From Stenotrophomonas sp. 57 (GTDB lineage: Bacteria > Pseudomonadota > Gammaproteobacteria > Xanthomonadales > Xanthomonadaceae): a stretch of 64,000 nt of DNA. A model generated the notes under the pieces. That model was not told the origin of the DNA and made no database searches. It was given only the letters and a program-made list of their open reading frames with translations. The stretch spans positions 1,238,001-1,302,000 of the forward strand of contig NZ_CP127407.1 in NCBI RefSeq assembly GCF_030291075.1. Reading direction: 5' to 3'. Of the stretch, positions 47,800-57,047 are shown piece by piece. A program made the position numbers and the translations under genes. The stretch's first letter is position 1. Each line of letters begins with the position of its first letter.

Positions 47800-48726
47800 G
47801 TGACAACTATTGTCGTGGAATACGTGGATGAGGCGACCGGACATCTTTTGGGGCGGGAAGAGCATGCCGATATCCATGGAGTGGCAGTTCCTCGGCTCAA
47901 TGGGAAGGTGACGATCTGCTGCAAGTCATTTACAGGTCACGCCGCTACGCGCTGGCAAGTCATGTCGGTTGACTCGCACGCGGCCACGTCACCTGCACTT
48001 GTAAAGGTTGTTCTTCAGCGGCATAACGCATCGGTTAAGAATTTGGCTGAGACAACCTCGAAGGGAGGTGTGAAGCTCGCTACCTTGATGCACCCAGGAA
48101 AGCTTGTCGAAGTTGAATATGGGCATATCCCGCAGGTTGTAGGATCCGACGGCTCCTTGGCCAACAATACGTCCTTTTATGACATGCATCTGAAGGGAGA
48201 AATGCATAAACGGCGTTTGGCTGTGGTGTTGAGTGTGGGCAACGGGACGCTCCAGGTGGCTCCGGTAACATCCAAACAGGGAGCAGCTTCTGACCCAACC
48301 CGGGTCCGCATCAGTCCGGAGACCTTGGCCAGCTTGCCGTTCTATGCCAATAGCGGGCTGAACAGTTGGGCCCTTTGTGGGATGGTCACAAGTGTGGCTT
48401 TCGCCCGTGTGTTGCCGCCCAACCATGCCGGGCCGAGGGGGCAATCTCGCGACCATAGCTACCCCGCACGCGTCTCATCCGCCGAGCGTCGGGAAATCAT
48501 GCTGGGCGTGTCTCACTCGGTCGGCATGAGGCCAGAAAAGCCAAACAAGGGTGAAGTGAAGCGGGAAAAGAAGTTGGAGAGTAAAATTGCATTGCTGGAG
48601 CAGCAGCTTCAGTTGGTCCTTGAGGTTGCCCGAGGGTGGGAGAGCGCCGTCAACCTCTCACTGGATGAAGAGGTTGAAGAGCTTCGAAAACTGAATGCTG
48701 AACAGGCGGCTTCCTTGAATGTTTGA
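47800..48726 (+). CDS. PemK/MazF-like domain protein with C-terminal coiled coil
   Basis: This 308-residue protein starts at GTG 47800 behind GGGGGAG. Residues about 98-206 resemble the PemK/MazF beta-barrel: GEMHKRRLAVVLSVGN is the family's nucleic-acid-binding strand, followed by QVAPVTSKQ and WALCGMVTSVAF. An extra N-terminal domain (residues 1-95) precedes it, and residues 250-305 form a charged coiled coil. PemK proteins are typically mRNA-cleaving toxins of toxin-antitoxin pairs; no small antitoxin gene lies next to this one. It may act alone or as part of a defence gene set. Confidence 0.55.
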   Translation: MTTIVVEYVDEATGHLLGREEHADIHGVAVPRLNGKVTICCKSFTGHAATRWQVMSVDSHAATSPALVKVVLQRHNASVKNLAETTSKGGVKLATLMHPGKLVEVEYGHIPQVVGSDGSLANNTSFYDMHLKGEMHKRRLAVVLSVGNGTLQVAPVTSKQGAASDPTRVRISPETLASLPFYANSGLNSWALCGMVTSVAFARVLPPNHAGPRGQSRDHSYPARVSSAERREIMLGVSHSVGMRPEKPNKGEVKREKKLESKIALLEQQLQLVLEVARGWESAVNLSLDEEVEELRKLNAEQAASLNV

Positions 48727-48833
48727 CAGGGCATTCTTGGATTGCTATAGTTCCTTCACTTGGTGAAGGACACGGTGCAGTGACGGCCTTCACGACGGCG
48801 TTAAATCGCCCACTGCGAAGTGAAACAAAAAAG

Positions 48834-48864
48834 AAAAAGGTCGCCTTCAGGCGGCCTTTTTTTT
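48834..48864 (+). terminator. Terminator after the PemK-like gene
   Basis: A 12-bp stem (one T-G wobble) of AAAAAGGTCGCC with GGCGGCCTTTTT, TTCA loop, then T residues. It lies 110 bases after the stop codon. Confidence 0.8.
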
Positions 48865-49037
48865 GTCCCAATGGCGTTCGATGTCTAATGACATTGGCTG
48901 GTGGATGGTAATTGAGCGGTCGTGCGGTTTGGACGCCACGCAACTCCATTGATGCTTGGATGCCACCGTGGAGGCGGATGGCTCGCAGGTAGACAGCAGA
49001 ATCCCTGCTGGTATTCCTTCCCATGTCGGCTCTGGTC

Positions 49038-49319
49038 TTAGTAGCCCTCGGGGAAAGAGATGCTTCCTCTGGTTATTTGATTCCCAGCGGAATCAATCGT
49101 CCAGAGTTCGGCCTTATGGATATCCCTCTGGATTGAAAATGCCTGAGAGGGGTCATACCACCGATAACCCACGCCGTAAGTTGTGCCGTCGTGAGCAAGC
49201 TCATACTGGCCTAAGTTCCACCGTTTGTCAGCGATCACCTCGTGAAACCCGTAAAGGTTCAAAAACTGCTTCAGCTGCGCATCGCTGCTTATTTCGGAAA
49301 ATTCTTCATAAAAGGCCAT
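49038..49319 (-). CDS. Small hypothetical protein
   Basis: This 93-residue soluble protein starts at ATG 49319, with GAGGAG upstream on the minus strand. It has aromatic-rich strands (RWNLGQYELAHDG, YGVGYRWYDPS) and no signal peptide. I recognise no family. It is convergent with the PemK-like gene. The 264 bases upstream to the next gene contain no supported feature. Confidence 0.55.
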   Translation of the reverse strand: MAFYEEFSEISSDAQLKQFLNLYGFHEVIADKRWNLGQYELAHDGTTYGVGYRWYDPSQAFSIQRDIHKAELWTIDSAGNQITRGSISFPEGY

Positions 49320-49583
49320 GTATTAACTCCTCGGTCTGTAGCCAGAAGCATGGTGCTTGGCTATAAGCTAGAGCATAGCCCAGTCCTCCGAGCAGCGTTG
49401 CTGGCGTTTCTCTCAGATACCGCCCGATTTGGCTATGGGCGCCCCGTTCATTTGGCATCACTCGTGCTCTTTGAGATGCGAAGCCGGCTCGTCCATTGTA
49501 GCGTGCCCGTCCGCCTTGCTAAGCACGCGAGCGCAGAATAAGCGCGTTCAGATCAGAGCCGACCCACGCCGGGATGAGTGCTC

Positions 49584-50954
49584 TTACCTTGGCGCGGGTT
49601 CTGCGCAGCGCTCGCTCACCACTTCGCCATTGATGAAACTGCCCACGGCAGCAACGAAGCAGCGTGGCGCGACCAGCGCCAGCAGATGTGCGCCCCGGTC
49701 CACCGTGTGGAACGTCACAGGCCCCGACCTGCGGAGCAACGCAGCGTGTTCCTGGGCACCGGCGTAGGCGGTGTTCGGATCCAGCGTTCCCTGCAGGATC
49801 AGTGTCCGTGGCAGGGTGTCCGGCGTCTTTCCGAACCAGGCATCACGCGGGTAACGCGGGACACTGCCACTGACGAGCAGGCCGGGAATGGGGCTGACGA
49901 ACAGCGCATCTTTGGCCTCTTCGTTCACGGTCTCTAGGCTGAGCTCAGGGCGTGCATTGTTCTCCGAGGCGGCGATGAGCATCACCAGCGGCAGGGCCGG
50001 TTGGTTGTTTCCTCCCTGTCCCAGCTGCGCCAGCGCGGCATTCCAGTCCCTCACCGTGGCGGCCAGCGTGCGGGTATCGCCTTCGGAAAGGTCTTGCACA
50101 ATCTTCGGCATCCGATCGCGCAGCGTAGGGAAGCTCAGCAGCGCTGCGAAGAACCGGCGCAGGTCGCCGCCCGGCACGTCGTTCTGCCAAGCGCCATCCT
50201 TCGCCGCCAGCAACGTCCGATACTGCTGGAGGCCTGGTGCATCCATGCTCTGCCGCCCGACCTGATCGACAAGGGCTGTGCGCCGACTGAGATCCCACGT
50301 CTCAGTGGATTCGGGCGGCACCAGCCCGTCGAGGATGAGCCCATCCAGATGAAGCTCATTGACTTGGAGCGAACGCAATGCCAGCTGGGTACCGTAGGAA
50401 ACGCCATACAGCAACACCTGCCCGCTGCGATGTGCCTGTGACATCAGAATGCCAATGTCATGCGCAGCCTCGGTAATGGAAAAGGCCGACGTGCGCTGCA
50501 GGTTGGCGTACATGCTGCCGATGCAAGGGCCCCATTCGGCACCTGCCAACCCTGTGCCTTCTGGGCTTTCAGGTGCTTCCTGGACGGGGCAGATTCGCGA
50601 AGACCGACCCGTGCCGCGGTGGTCGGGAATCACAAGATCAAACCCGGGGAACGCACGCTGGTAGGTCGCGATCAGAGGATAGAGGGAGGCGCCTGACTCG
50701 CCCGGGCCGCCAGAGAGCAGCCAGACCTCGCCTCGCTTGGGCGCCTCCGCGCTGGCCGGTATGCGGCGCAGAAACAGCGCAATCTGCTCGCCTGATGGAT
50801 CGGCATGGCGAAGTGGAACGTCCACCGTGGCGCAGTGTGATCCGCGCAGGATGGGTGACGCGCCGTCCTCGCAGGCACGCGTCTTGGTTGCAGATGCGCA
50901 AGCAATTGCTGGTAAGAACAGAAGCAACACCGCCCACAGCGCACTACGGCCCAT
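49584..50954 (-). CDS. Secreted alpha/beta hydrolase, TAP/tricorn-interacting type
   Basis: This 456-residue protein has a signal peptide ending IACASA. The nucleophile elbow is VSYGTQ, the oxyanion region is SGGPGESG, the Asp is in GTLDPNTAY and the His in DRGAHLLAL, so the triad is complete. A helical lid domain (residues 190-330) with Cys residues fits TAP-like proteases or proline iminopeptidase-type exo-esterases. It is probably periplasmic. It is alone between gene-poor stretches. Confidence 0.78.
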   Translation of the reverse strand: MGRSALWAVLLLFLPAIACASATKTRACEDGASPILRGSHCATVDVPLRHADPSGEQIALFLRRIPASAEAPKRGEVWLLSGGPGESGASLYPLIATYQRAFPGFDLVIPDHRGTGRSSRICPVQEAPESPEGTGLAGAEWGPCIGSMYANLQRTSAFSITEAAHDIGILMSQAHRSGQVLLYGVSYGTQLALRSLQVNELHLDGLILDGLVPPESTETWDLSRRTALVDQVGRQSMDAPGLQQYRTLLAAKDGAWQNDVPGGDLRRFFAALLSFPTLRDRMPKIVQDLSEGDTRTLAATVRDWNAALAQLGQGGNNQPALPLVMLIAASENNARPELSLETVNEEAKDALFVSPIPGLLVSGSVPRYPRDAWFGKTPDTLPRTLILQGTLDPNTAYAGAQEHAALLRRSGPVTFHTVDRGAHLLALVAPRCFVAAVGSFINGEVVSERCAEPAPR

Positions 50955-51305
50955 CGGCCATCCTTTGGCTTGAATAAGCGCCTACTTTGGGGCTGGACGG
51001 GAGCTGGGGCGAATGCCGAAAGTCACCCGACGCTACTGTGGCTGCCTGCTTCTGGCCGAAAGCGGACGTTCGGGAAGGAAGGAGGCGCCGATCGCTTGTA
51101 ATGTCGGTGCCCGCCGGCGGTTTCAACTTCGTTAAACATATGACACCGACACCCAAATCCGACGCCACGGGCGACGACTCGGCCCCATTTCGTCGGCCAT
51201 CCCGGTAATTCATCGCTGGCTTCTGTGGCTTGGTCGCAAACGGATTGCCACGCCCCAGCGCGAATGGCAACGTGCAGCAGCGATCACCTCTACCTGGAGC
51301 CCCCC
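50955..51305. other. Intergenic region
   Basis: No supported gene. Open frames here are short and unlike known proteins. No clear promoter or terminator was seen. Confidence 0.5.
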
Positions 51306-52217
51306 ATGACCCCCGTTTCCCTGTACTCGCCCGATCCGGCTCGCGGCTGGTTGCCTTGGGCCTGGCTGGCTCCGATCCTGATGGTCTTTTTTAACGCGGT
51401 ACCAGTGCTTGCGCTTGACGGGTGGATGCAGTCGCAGCATTGGTCGACTCCACACGGCGATCCGATCGGCCTCGCTGGTCTCTATGCGCTGCTGTGGATC
51501 GGCTTCGCGCCGACGCTGGTAGCCGTGCTCGCCTGGGTACGCTTCGTGGAAGGGCGCTCGCTGGCGAGTATCGGGCTGACTGGTCCGACGCCGCTGATAA
51601 CCTTCCTCCGCGGACTGGCCGTTGGATGCGGCACGATCGCGCTGGTCGTGGTCGCTATTTGGATAACAGGCGGCATGCAGGCGGCGGGCTTGGGTCAAGC
51701 CTTGCGGTCGCCCGAGAGTTTGCTGCACATCGGTTTGCTGCTGCTGAGTTTCATTTTCCAAGCGAGCGTGGAGGAAATCATCTTCCGCGGCTGGATGCTG
51801 TCGGTGATGGCGCGCAAGACGAATGTCGCGGCGGCAGTGCTTCTCGTGTCGTTCGTTTTCTGCTTCCTGCATTTTAGTCCGCACCAGCCGCCCCTGGTCA
51901 CGCTCAACACGTTCCTGTTCTCGCTGTTTGCCTGCGCGTGGGCGCTGCGGACCGGCAGTATCTGGGGCGTGATGGGGTGGCACACGGGGTGGAACTGGGT
52001 ACTCGCGACCGGATTCGAACTGCCCGTCACCGGCATGAACGCGCACTTGCCAGCGCTGCTGGTGGCGCTGCGCCCGCAAGGCGCCGACGCGCTCACTGGT
52101 GGCGCGCAAGGGCCGGAAGGTAGTTACCTGTGCAGCGTATTCTTCGTAGCCGCGATCGCGTGGATCCAGTGGCGAAAGACGCGCGGAGCTCAGGGCTTCT
52201 CGCCGACCAGCAGGTAA
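51306..52217 (+). CDS. CPBP-type (CAAX-like) intramembrane protease
   Basis: This 303-residue protein has about eight helices, starting at ATG 51306. The diagnostic motif EEIIFRGW (two Glu and the Arg) is followed by FLHFS and GWHTGWNW, which supply the metal-binding His residues. Family members include bacteriocin self-immunity and CAAX-processing-like proteases. A nearby MFS fragment begins immediately after the stop. The substrate is unknown. Confidence 0.85.
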   Translation: MTPVSLYSPDPARGWLPWAWLAPILMVFFNAVPVLALDGWMQSQHWSTPHGDPIGLAGLYALLWIGFAPTLVAVLAWVRFVEGRSLASIGLTGPTPLITFLRGLAVGCGTIALVVVAIWITGGMQAAGLGQALRSPESLLHIGLLLLSFIFQASVEEIIFRGWMLSVMARKTNVAAAVLLVSFVFCFLHFSPHQPPLVTLNTFLFSLFACAWALRTGSIWGVMGWHTGWNWVLATGFELPVTGMNAHLPALLVALRPQGADALTGGAQGPEGSYLCSVFFVAAIAWIQWRKTRGAQGFSPTSR

Positions 52218-52249
52218 CGCCATTGCCGGGGCCGCGAGGTGCTGCGCAC

Positions 52250-52549
52250 CCCGGCGTGCGCCATGTGTTGGCCACGGTGATGATGTGGATGCTGGCGCAT
52301 AACATTCTGTCCACCTACGTGGCGTCATTTGCATGCAATGCCGGGCTGGCGGACCGGGTGGACGTGCTGCTGGTCTTCGGGGCGGCCGCACCGGAGGGTA
52401 TTGGCGTGGCAGGTAAGCTGGTGGGACGTCACCTGCGCAGCACAGCGCTGGTATCGCTGGGAACCTTCTTCCTGGCGCTGCAGGTAATGGCGCGCTCGCG
52501 TGCATTGCCTTGCTGCGGTGAAGCGTACGGTCAGCTTGCTGCGTACTAG
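52250..52549 (+). pseudogene. MFS transporter fragment
   Basis: The frame reads MMWMLAHNILSTYVASF, then LADRVDVLLVFGAAAPEGIG and VGRHLRSTALVSLGTFF, which corresponds to about two helices in the middle of an MFS drug-resistance transporter (where WMLAHNILYTY and GKLVDRHLR are usual). The sequence then diverges and stops. Both ends of the transporter are missing, so it is a relic. Its sequence is distinct from the remnant at 46567-47066. Confidence 0.6.
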
Positions 52550-52646
52550 CAAGCGCCGTCTGTGATCAAAGATCTTGGGCCGCTTAGCATGGCAACGCGA
52601 CCGATGCCCGCGCAGGGGCGTTAGCGTCGCAGCAATGTGCTCTTCC

Positions 52647-52934
52647 CTACTTGCTTAAGTGAAGAGCCTCCCTTATCAGTGGCAAGTACTTCATGACTTG
52701 CTCGCGGTCAGAGCTCTGCTCATCGGGAGTGAGCTCTGCGTATGGGGTCGCAATTTGGCGTTCCCATCTCAACACGAGCTCGGCAGGCAGAACGATGCTG
52801 CCATCGTCCCGGCGCTGGCCCTGCTTATGTAAGTAAGCCTGCCAATGGGCCCACCTCTCGTGTTCAATGGAAGCAAGCCGCTCCACCAGATCTTCCATGG
52901 CGCGGTCAAGATTTTGGTCGGCTACGTTATTCAT
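52647..52934 (-). CDS. Small RyR-domain-like protein, third gene of TIR-caspase operon
   Basis: This 95-residue soluble protein starts at ATG 52934, overlapping the caspase-like gene's stop by four bases. The pattern [13 protein letters not shown] ... RWERQ ... [17 protein letters not shown] (residues 27-80) resembles the RyR domain, whose bacterial members are proposed to sense nucleotide signals, especially the ELxxxExxxDRxxV end. If so, it could bind the same or a related nucleotide as the system's signal. It could also be an inhibitor or stabiliser of the protease. I am sure of the operon position but only moderately of the RyR likeness. Confidence 0.5.
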   Translation of the reverse strand: MNNVADQNLDRAMEDLVERLASIEHERWAHWQAYLHKQGQRRDDGSIVLPAELVLRWERQIATPYAELTPDEQSSDREQVMKYLPLIREALHLSK

Positions 52935-53920
52935 ATCCGACCTCTTGTCGCCAGTGCCCTATAGTGTTCTCCCAGAGCGGTTAGTCGGACTGACTTCGAT
53001 TCCATCGCGGCGTGCCACATGTGCGGCGCTCCTTCCGGCACCAGCAGACCGACTCTGTTGTATTTCTGTAAGACTGAGAAAATGGCGGCGTTCTCTGGGT
53101 CAGGAGGGGGGATGCCGTTGGGATCCCTTTCCCAGTCGGCGGAACGCTCAGGCTCGAAGGAAGGGTCCAGTTGGAAGGTGGCCCCCTTGCTAGGGAACAG
53201 TTCCGAGATTCTCCGTAGGTCGGAAAGTGCAAGGGGCGGCTGGACTTTGCGCAGAGACACAAAGGTCTTTACATTTGTTTTAAAAACAGGGCGCTGTGCC
53301 CAAGGTCCCAACGATTGATCCACGTGGGCATAGACGCCGCCTGGCGTCACGTCACCAACTAGGTTGGAAGCCGCTCCTCCCAGCGCATCAACAAGGAGGG
53401 AAGTGAAGACGCCAGCGCCGTCTTCTTCTGTGGCGTATTGCTCAGCCGTAGAAGCAGTCAGGATCGTGACGCCATCGCTGATTTCCGCGACGCGCTGATT
53501 CAATGCTGCCCCGCCTGCGACCCCACTATGGCAGCTGTCCAAGATGATGACACGGTTGGCCATTTTGGACCGGTTGGCCATCGTCATGATTTCTGAAAGC
53601 GGCAGGCCATCGTGTCCGGTATGGATCTCCGACGAGCACAGGTAGCCGCCGGTTTCTTCGATGTGTCCGTGGCCTGCAAAATACAGCAACGCAACTTCCC
53701 CCTCCCCAGCAAACAGCTCTTCAATCGCAGAGCGCAGTTCCTCCCGGGTCACTGAGTCGCCAGGCCCAGTCGCCGTTAGATGCCGGACGCCAAAGTTGGG
53801 TGACCCGTCAGCATGCCGATCTAGCATCGCCTTGACCGCAAATGAGTCATTGACGCATCCATGAAGGTCAGAGACGTGAGCGTAAAAGTCCACGCCCACC
53901 ACCAAGGCTCTCCGCGTCAC
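52931..53920 (-). CDS. Caspase-like (C14) protease, probable defence effector
   Basis: This 329-residue protein starts at GTG 53920. The caspase/metacaspase catalytic pair is intact: His84 in [12 protein letters not shown] and Cys130 in [12 protein letters not shown]. The core fold spans residues 1-225 ([14 protein letters not shown] at the first strand). The C-terminal 55 residues ([36 protein letters not shown]) form a separate domain likely to sense the signal or a partner. It overlaps the TIR gene upstream and the small RyR-like gene downstream by four bases each. It fits the protease effector of a Thoeris-type system. Confidence 0.75.
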   Translation of the reverse strand: MTRRALVVGVDFYAHVSDLHGCVNDSFAVKAMLDRHADGSPNFGVRHLTATGPGDSVTREELRSAIEELFAGEGEVALLYFAGHGHIEETGGYLCSSEIHTGHDGLPLSEIMTMANRSKMANRVIILDSCHSGVAGGAALNQRVAEISDGVTILTASTAEQYATEEDGAGVFTSLLVDALGGAASNLVGDVTPGGVYAHVDQSLGPWAQRPVFKTNVKTFVSLRKVQPPLALSDLRRISELFPSKGATFQLDPSFEPERSADWERDPNGIPPPDPENAAIFSVLQKYNRVGLLVPEGAPHMWHAAMESKSVRLTALGEHYRALATRGRI

Positions 53921-54285
53921 AGCGTGTCGATCCAGTCTTCGAGGTTTGCCCAGGTCCAGGTCATGGTGCTGACGCCGGCAAGCGCGGTCCTATCGTCCTT
54001 GTAACCCCAGATCCCTTTTAGCGGCACGCCTTCCGCCTTAGCGCAGGTAATTTCCCACTTCTGTCCGCTAGAGGTCAGCGAGTTCGCCGACACGATCGCC
54101 AAGACGCCATCTGAACGAAGAATTCGAGTGCGGACCTTCTTTTTCCACTCTTCGTCGTAGGCATCTTTAACTGACATGTCGACGTATTCAAAGGGCGTCT
54201 TTGTGTTGAGCGACTGTCCTTTGAGCATGTCTCGAATTGCAACGTCTTCGATTGCGAAAGCGACAAAAACAACCTTTTTGGCCAT
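53917..54285 (-). CDS. TIR-like NADase (ThsB-type), first gene of the operon
   Basis: This 122-residue protein starts at ATG 54285 behind AGGA. It has the TIR-like flavodoxin fold of the DUF1863/MTH538 group that includes Thoeris ThsB. The first strand is [12 protein letters not shown], and [15 protein letters not shown] is the fourth strand region. Glu78 in [15 protein letters not shown] sits where the catalytic Glu of TIR NADases lies, so NAD cleavage or cyclic ADP-ribose production is plausible. The downstream caspase-like gene begins inside its stop codon (GTGA). The signal made is not readable from sequence. Confidence 0.75.
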   Translation of the reverse strand: MAKKVVFVAFAIEDVAIRDMLKGQSLNTKTPFEYVDMSVKDAYDEEWKKKVRTRILRSDGVLAIVSANSLTSSGQKWEITCAKAEGVPLKGIWGYKDDRTALAGVSTMTWTWANLEDWIDTL

Positions 54286-54786
54286 GACGATTCATCCTGA
54301 TCGAGATAGGTCTAAGATTTGTGACGCACATCACATGGGCATTCATACCACGGGTCGGCTACATGATCATGGTGCGGCGCACCAAGCTATCTACTAGGGA
54401 AGTTTGTTGGCATCCGCGTTGAGGCCGGCACTGCCCGACAACTCTTGACTGGGGTAGGGAAAGGTAAAAGGCAGCGGCGAGAGACCGTGACCGCAGTGCT
54501 TGTCCCGATCTTAGCTTTGCCCGATTCACGCAGGGACGCGCGAAGCAAAACCTCCGCTAGCTTGACGGTGCATGTTCCAAGCCAATCCCGTGTCGCCTCA
54601 ACCTACCGTGGATAAACGAAAGATACATGTCCCTTCAAATTTCGATAGTTGGTCGCTATCGGGCGACAAATCCTGTCTCCTAGGTGGAGGTCTGTTGTCT
54701 GAAATGGCGCTATTTGTGGTCAAAAGCGGACATTTGCCTGCTAAGTGAGCCCATTTCTGCGAATTGGCCGCATAAATGGGGCGCAT
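54286..54786. other. Intergenic region upstream of TIR operon and chemoreceptor
   Basis: No supported gene in 500 bases. The small minus-strand frame near 54598-54786 has no ribosome binding site. It presumably holds the minus-strand promoter of the TIR operon, though I see no strong consensus. Confidence 0.5.
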
Positions 54787-54813
54787 TAAGGTTGTTCTGC
54801 GTGGGGCCGATCA
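54787..54813 (+). promoter_or_regulatory. Sigma-28 (FliA) type promoter of the chemoreceptor gene
   Basis: TAAGGTTG (54787-54794) and GCCGATCA (54806-54813) are separated by exactly 11 bases, close to the FliA consensus TAAAGTTT-N11-GCCGATAA (6/8 and 7/8 matches). The chemoreceptor start codon lies about 43 bases downstream. Confidence 0.7.
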
Positions 54814-54855
54814 CTCGCTCGCCGACGCTGTCGGCCAGGAGCTTGCTCCTCCCCC

Positions 54856-56994
54856 ATGAGAGGTATGAATGTGAAGAATTTCTTGATGCGGTACAGGGTC
54901 GGCACCCGATTGGGTGCGGCCTTCGTGGTGTTGATCGCGGTTGCGATGTCGATCATGGCGTCTGGCCTTTGGGCGCTGTCTCGCGCCGAAACCGGCATGG
55001 ACTCCATTGTCAAAGTGAGCATGGAGCGCATCCGGCTCTCCAAGGTGATGGCCAGTGCCAACATGCAGATCAGCATTTCATTGCGAGATCTGATCATGAT
55101 GCAGGACAAGAAAGTACAAGAGTCCCTAGTGGAGGGAATCGCGGAGCAGAGAGCTATTTACGATACGGCTCGGGACGCTCTGTATGCGACGCCTGCCGAT
55201 GAAGAAGGCAGAAAGATTCGTGGTGTGATTACAGAGAAGATGCTTGCCTCGCGCCAAGTGAACGAGGCAATTGTCAACGCAGCAACGCGCGGCGACGTGG
55301 CGACGGCAACGAAGCTGCTGAATGAAGGAGATGCGCTGCTCGACGAGTGGCAGGCGGCCATCTTCACCAACGCAGAGCTTCAGGAGCGGTTAGCTGACGC
55401 AAGCTACCGTGACGCTCAAGCCGTTGCTTCAAGCGGCCGCAAGATGTTGGTCGCCGCTGCGATCTTGGCGGTCCTGCTCAGCATCGCACTGGCAATCGCC
55501 ATCACGAGGAGCCTGACCATTCCACTGCGCGAGGCAACCAAAACCGCAACCGCCATCGCGTCGGGCAACGTTGAAAACGCTATCAAAGCGGAGGGCCGTG
55601 ACGAGACTTCTGCATTGCTCGGAAGCATGAGGTTGATGCAAGAGCGCATCAAGGGTCTGATTGCGGACCAAAGGGCAATGGCATCCGCTCAGGCCGAGGG
55701 CCGGACGTCGTACCGCATCGATGAGTCCCGCCATCCCGGCGCGTTTGGTGAACTGGTCGGCGATACGAACGGCATGGTTGAACGCTCCAACGCAGTAACG
55801 TCGCAGATCGTGAGCATCGCCCAGCACTATGCCGTCGGGGACATGGGCGCTCGTATGCCGGAACTTCCAGGGGATCAGGCCGCCATTACTGAGGCCATGG
55901 AAACCACACGCAAAAACATGCTGGCGATCAATGAGGAGATTCGCCGACTGGTCCAGGCGGCTGCAGCGGGAGACTTCTCTCAGCGCGGCGCCGGCGATGG
56001 CTTCAGCCACAGCTTCCGCGAGATGATCGACAACCTCAACCAAATGTTCGATGTAAGCGATAAGAGCCTGTCGGACATCGCACGGCTGTTGGAGGCTGTC
56101 GCTCAGGGCGATTTGACTTACCGCGTTTCGGGTGAGTTTGGCGGCGTGTTCGCCACGATGCGCGATGCAGCGAACTCCTCGTCAGAGCAGTTGGGCCAGA
56201 TCGTTCGCGGCATCCAAGACGGTGCCGGCGTAATCCGCGTGTCCGCTTCGGAAGTAAGCAAGGGCAGTTCCGACCTGTCCCGTCGCACCGAGCAGCAGGC
56301 GGCCAACCTGGAAGAGACAGCCGCATCGATGGAAGAGCTGACGTCCACGGTGCGCCAGAATGCAGATCACGCCATTCAAGCCTCGAAGCTAGCGTCTGAC
56401 GCTGGCGACTTGGCCATGCAAGGCGGGCGTGCGGTTGATCGCGTGATGGAGAAGATGGTGAAGGTGGAGGCTTCGTCCCAGCGCATCGCCGATATCACCA
56501 CCGTCATCGATGGCATCGCTTTCCAGACAAACATTTTGGCACTCAATGCCGCAGTTGAGGCGGCTAGGGCCGGCGACCAAGGTCGAGGCTTTGCAGTGGT
56601 CGCGAGCGAAGTGAGAACGCTGGCACAACGCAGCGCAGAGGCAGCCAAGGAAATAAAGCAGTTGATTGAACGTTCGGTACAGGACGTGGTGGACAGCTCT
56701 AGAGAAGTGCGTGAGACGGGGGCGACGATCCACCAGGTGGTGGGGAGCGTCCAGCGTGTCCGCGACGTGATCAAGGAGATATCGGCGGCCTCTCAAGAGC
56801 AAACCGCAGGCATCGAGCAGGTCAATCAGGCTGTGATGCAAATGGATGAGGTGACCCAGCAAAACGCCGCTCTGGTGGAAGAGGCCTCGGCTGCGGCTGG
56901 AGCGGTAGAAGAACAGGCCGTTGGGCTGGCCCAAGCGGTTGCATTCTTCAAGGTCAACGCAGAGTTCCGCCCCCGGTTGGTTCACGCCAGCTGA
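54856..56994 (+). CDS. Methyl-accepting chemotaxis protein
   Basis: This chemoreceptor has up to 712 residues (ATG 54856; ATG 54865 also possible). Helix one (residues 18-42) and helix two (about 195-218) flank a periplasmic four-helix-bundle sensor. HAMP-like segments follow (TRSLTIPLREATKTATAIAS and two later repeats with AAGDFSQR and AQGDLTYR). The cytoplasmic signalling tip has the conserved FQTNILALNAAVEAARAG, so it can couple to CheA and CheW. It ends in a basic tail without the receptor pentapeptide. The upstream FliA-type promoter ties it to the flagellar regulon. Confidence 0.93.
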   Translation: MRGMNVKNFLMRYRVGTRLGAAFVVLIAVAMSIMASGLWALSRAETGMDSIVKVSMERIRLSKVMASANMQISISLRDLIMMQDKKVQESLVEGIAEQRAIYDTARDALYATPADEEGRKIRGVITEKMLASRQVNEAIVNAATRGDVATATKLLNEGDALLDEWQAAIFTNAELQERLADASYRDAQAVASSGRKMLVAAAILAVLLSIALAIAITRSLTIPLREATKTATAIASGNVENAIKAEGRDETSALLGSMRLMQERIKGLIADQRAMASAQAEGRTSYRIDESRHPGAFGELVGDTNGMVERSNAVTSQIVSIAQHYAVGDMGARMPELPGDQAAITEAMETTRKNMLAINEEIRRLVQAAAAGDFSQRGAGDGFSHSFREMIDNLNQMFDVSDKSLSDIARLLEAVAQGDLTYRVSGEFGGVFATMRDAANSSSEQLGQIVRGIQDGAGVIRVSASEVSKGSSDLSRRTEQQAANLEETAASMEELTSTVRQNADHAIQASKLASDAGDLAMQGGRAVDRVMEKMVKVEASSQRIADITTVIDGIAFQTNILALNAAVEAARAGDQGRGFAVVASEVRTLAQRSAEAAKEIKQLIERSVQDVVDSSREVRETGATIHQVVGSVQRVRDVIKEISAASQEQTAGIEQVNQAVMQMDEVTQQNAALVEEASAAAGAVEEQAVGLAQAVAFFKVNAEFRPRLVHAS

Positions 56995-57047
56995 ATCCAT
57001 CCCCGCTGGACGCCGGGCGACCGGTAGGCCCTATCCATGAGGAATAA

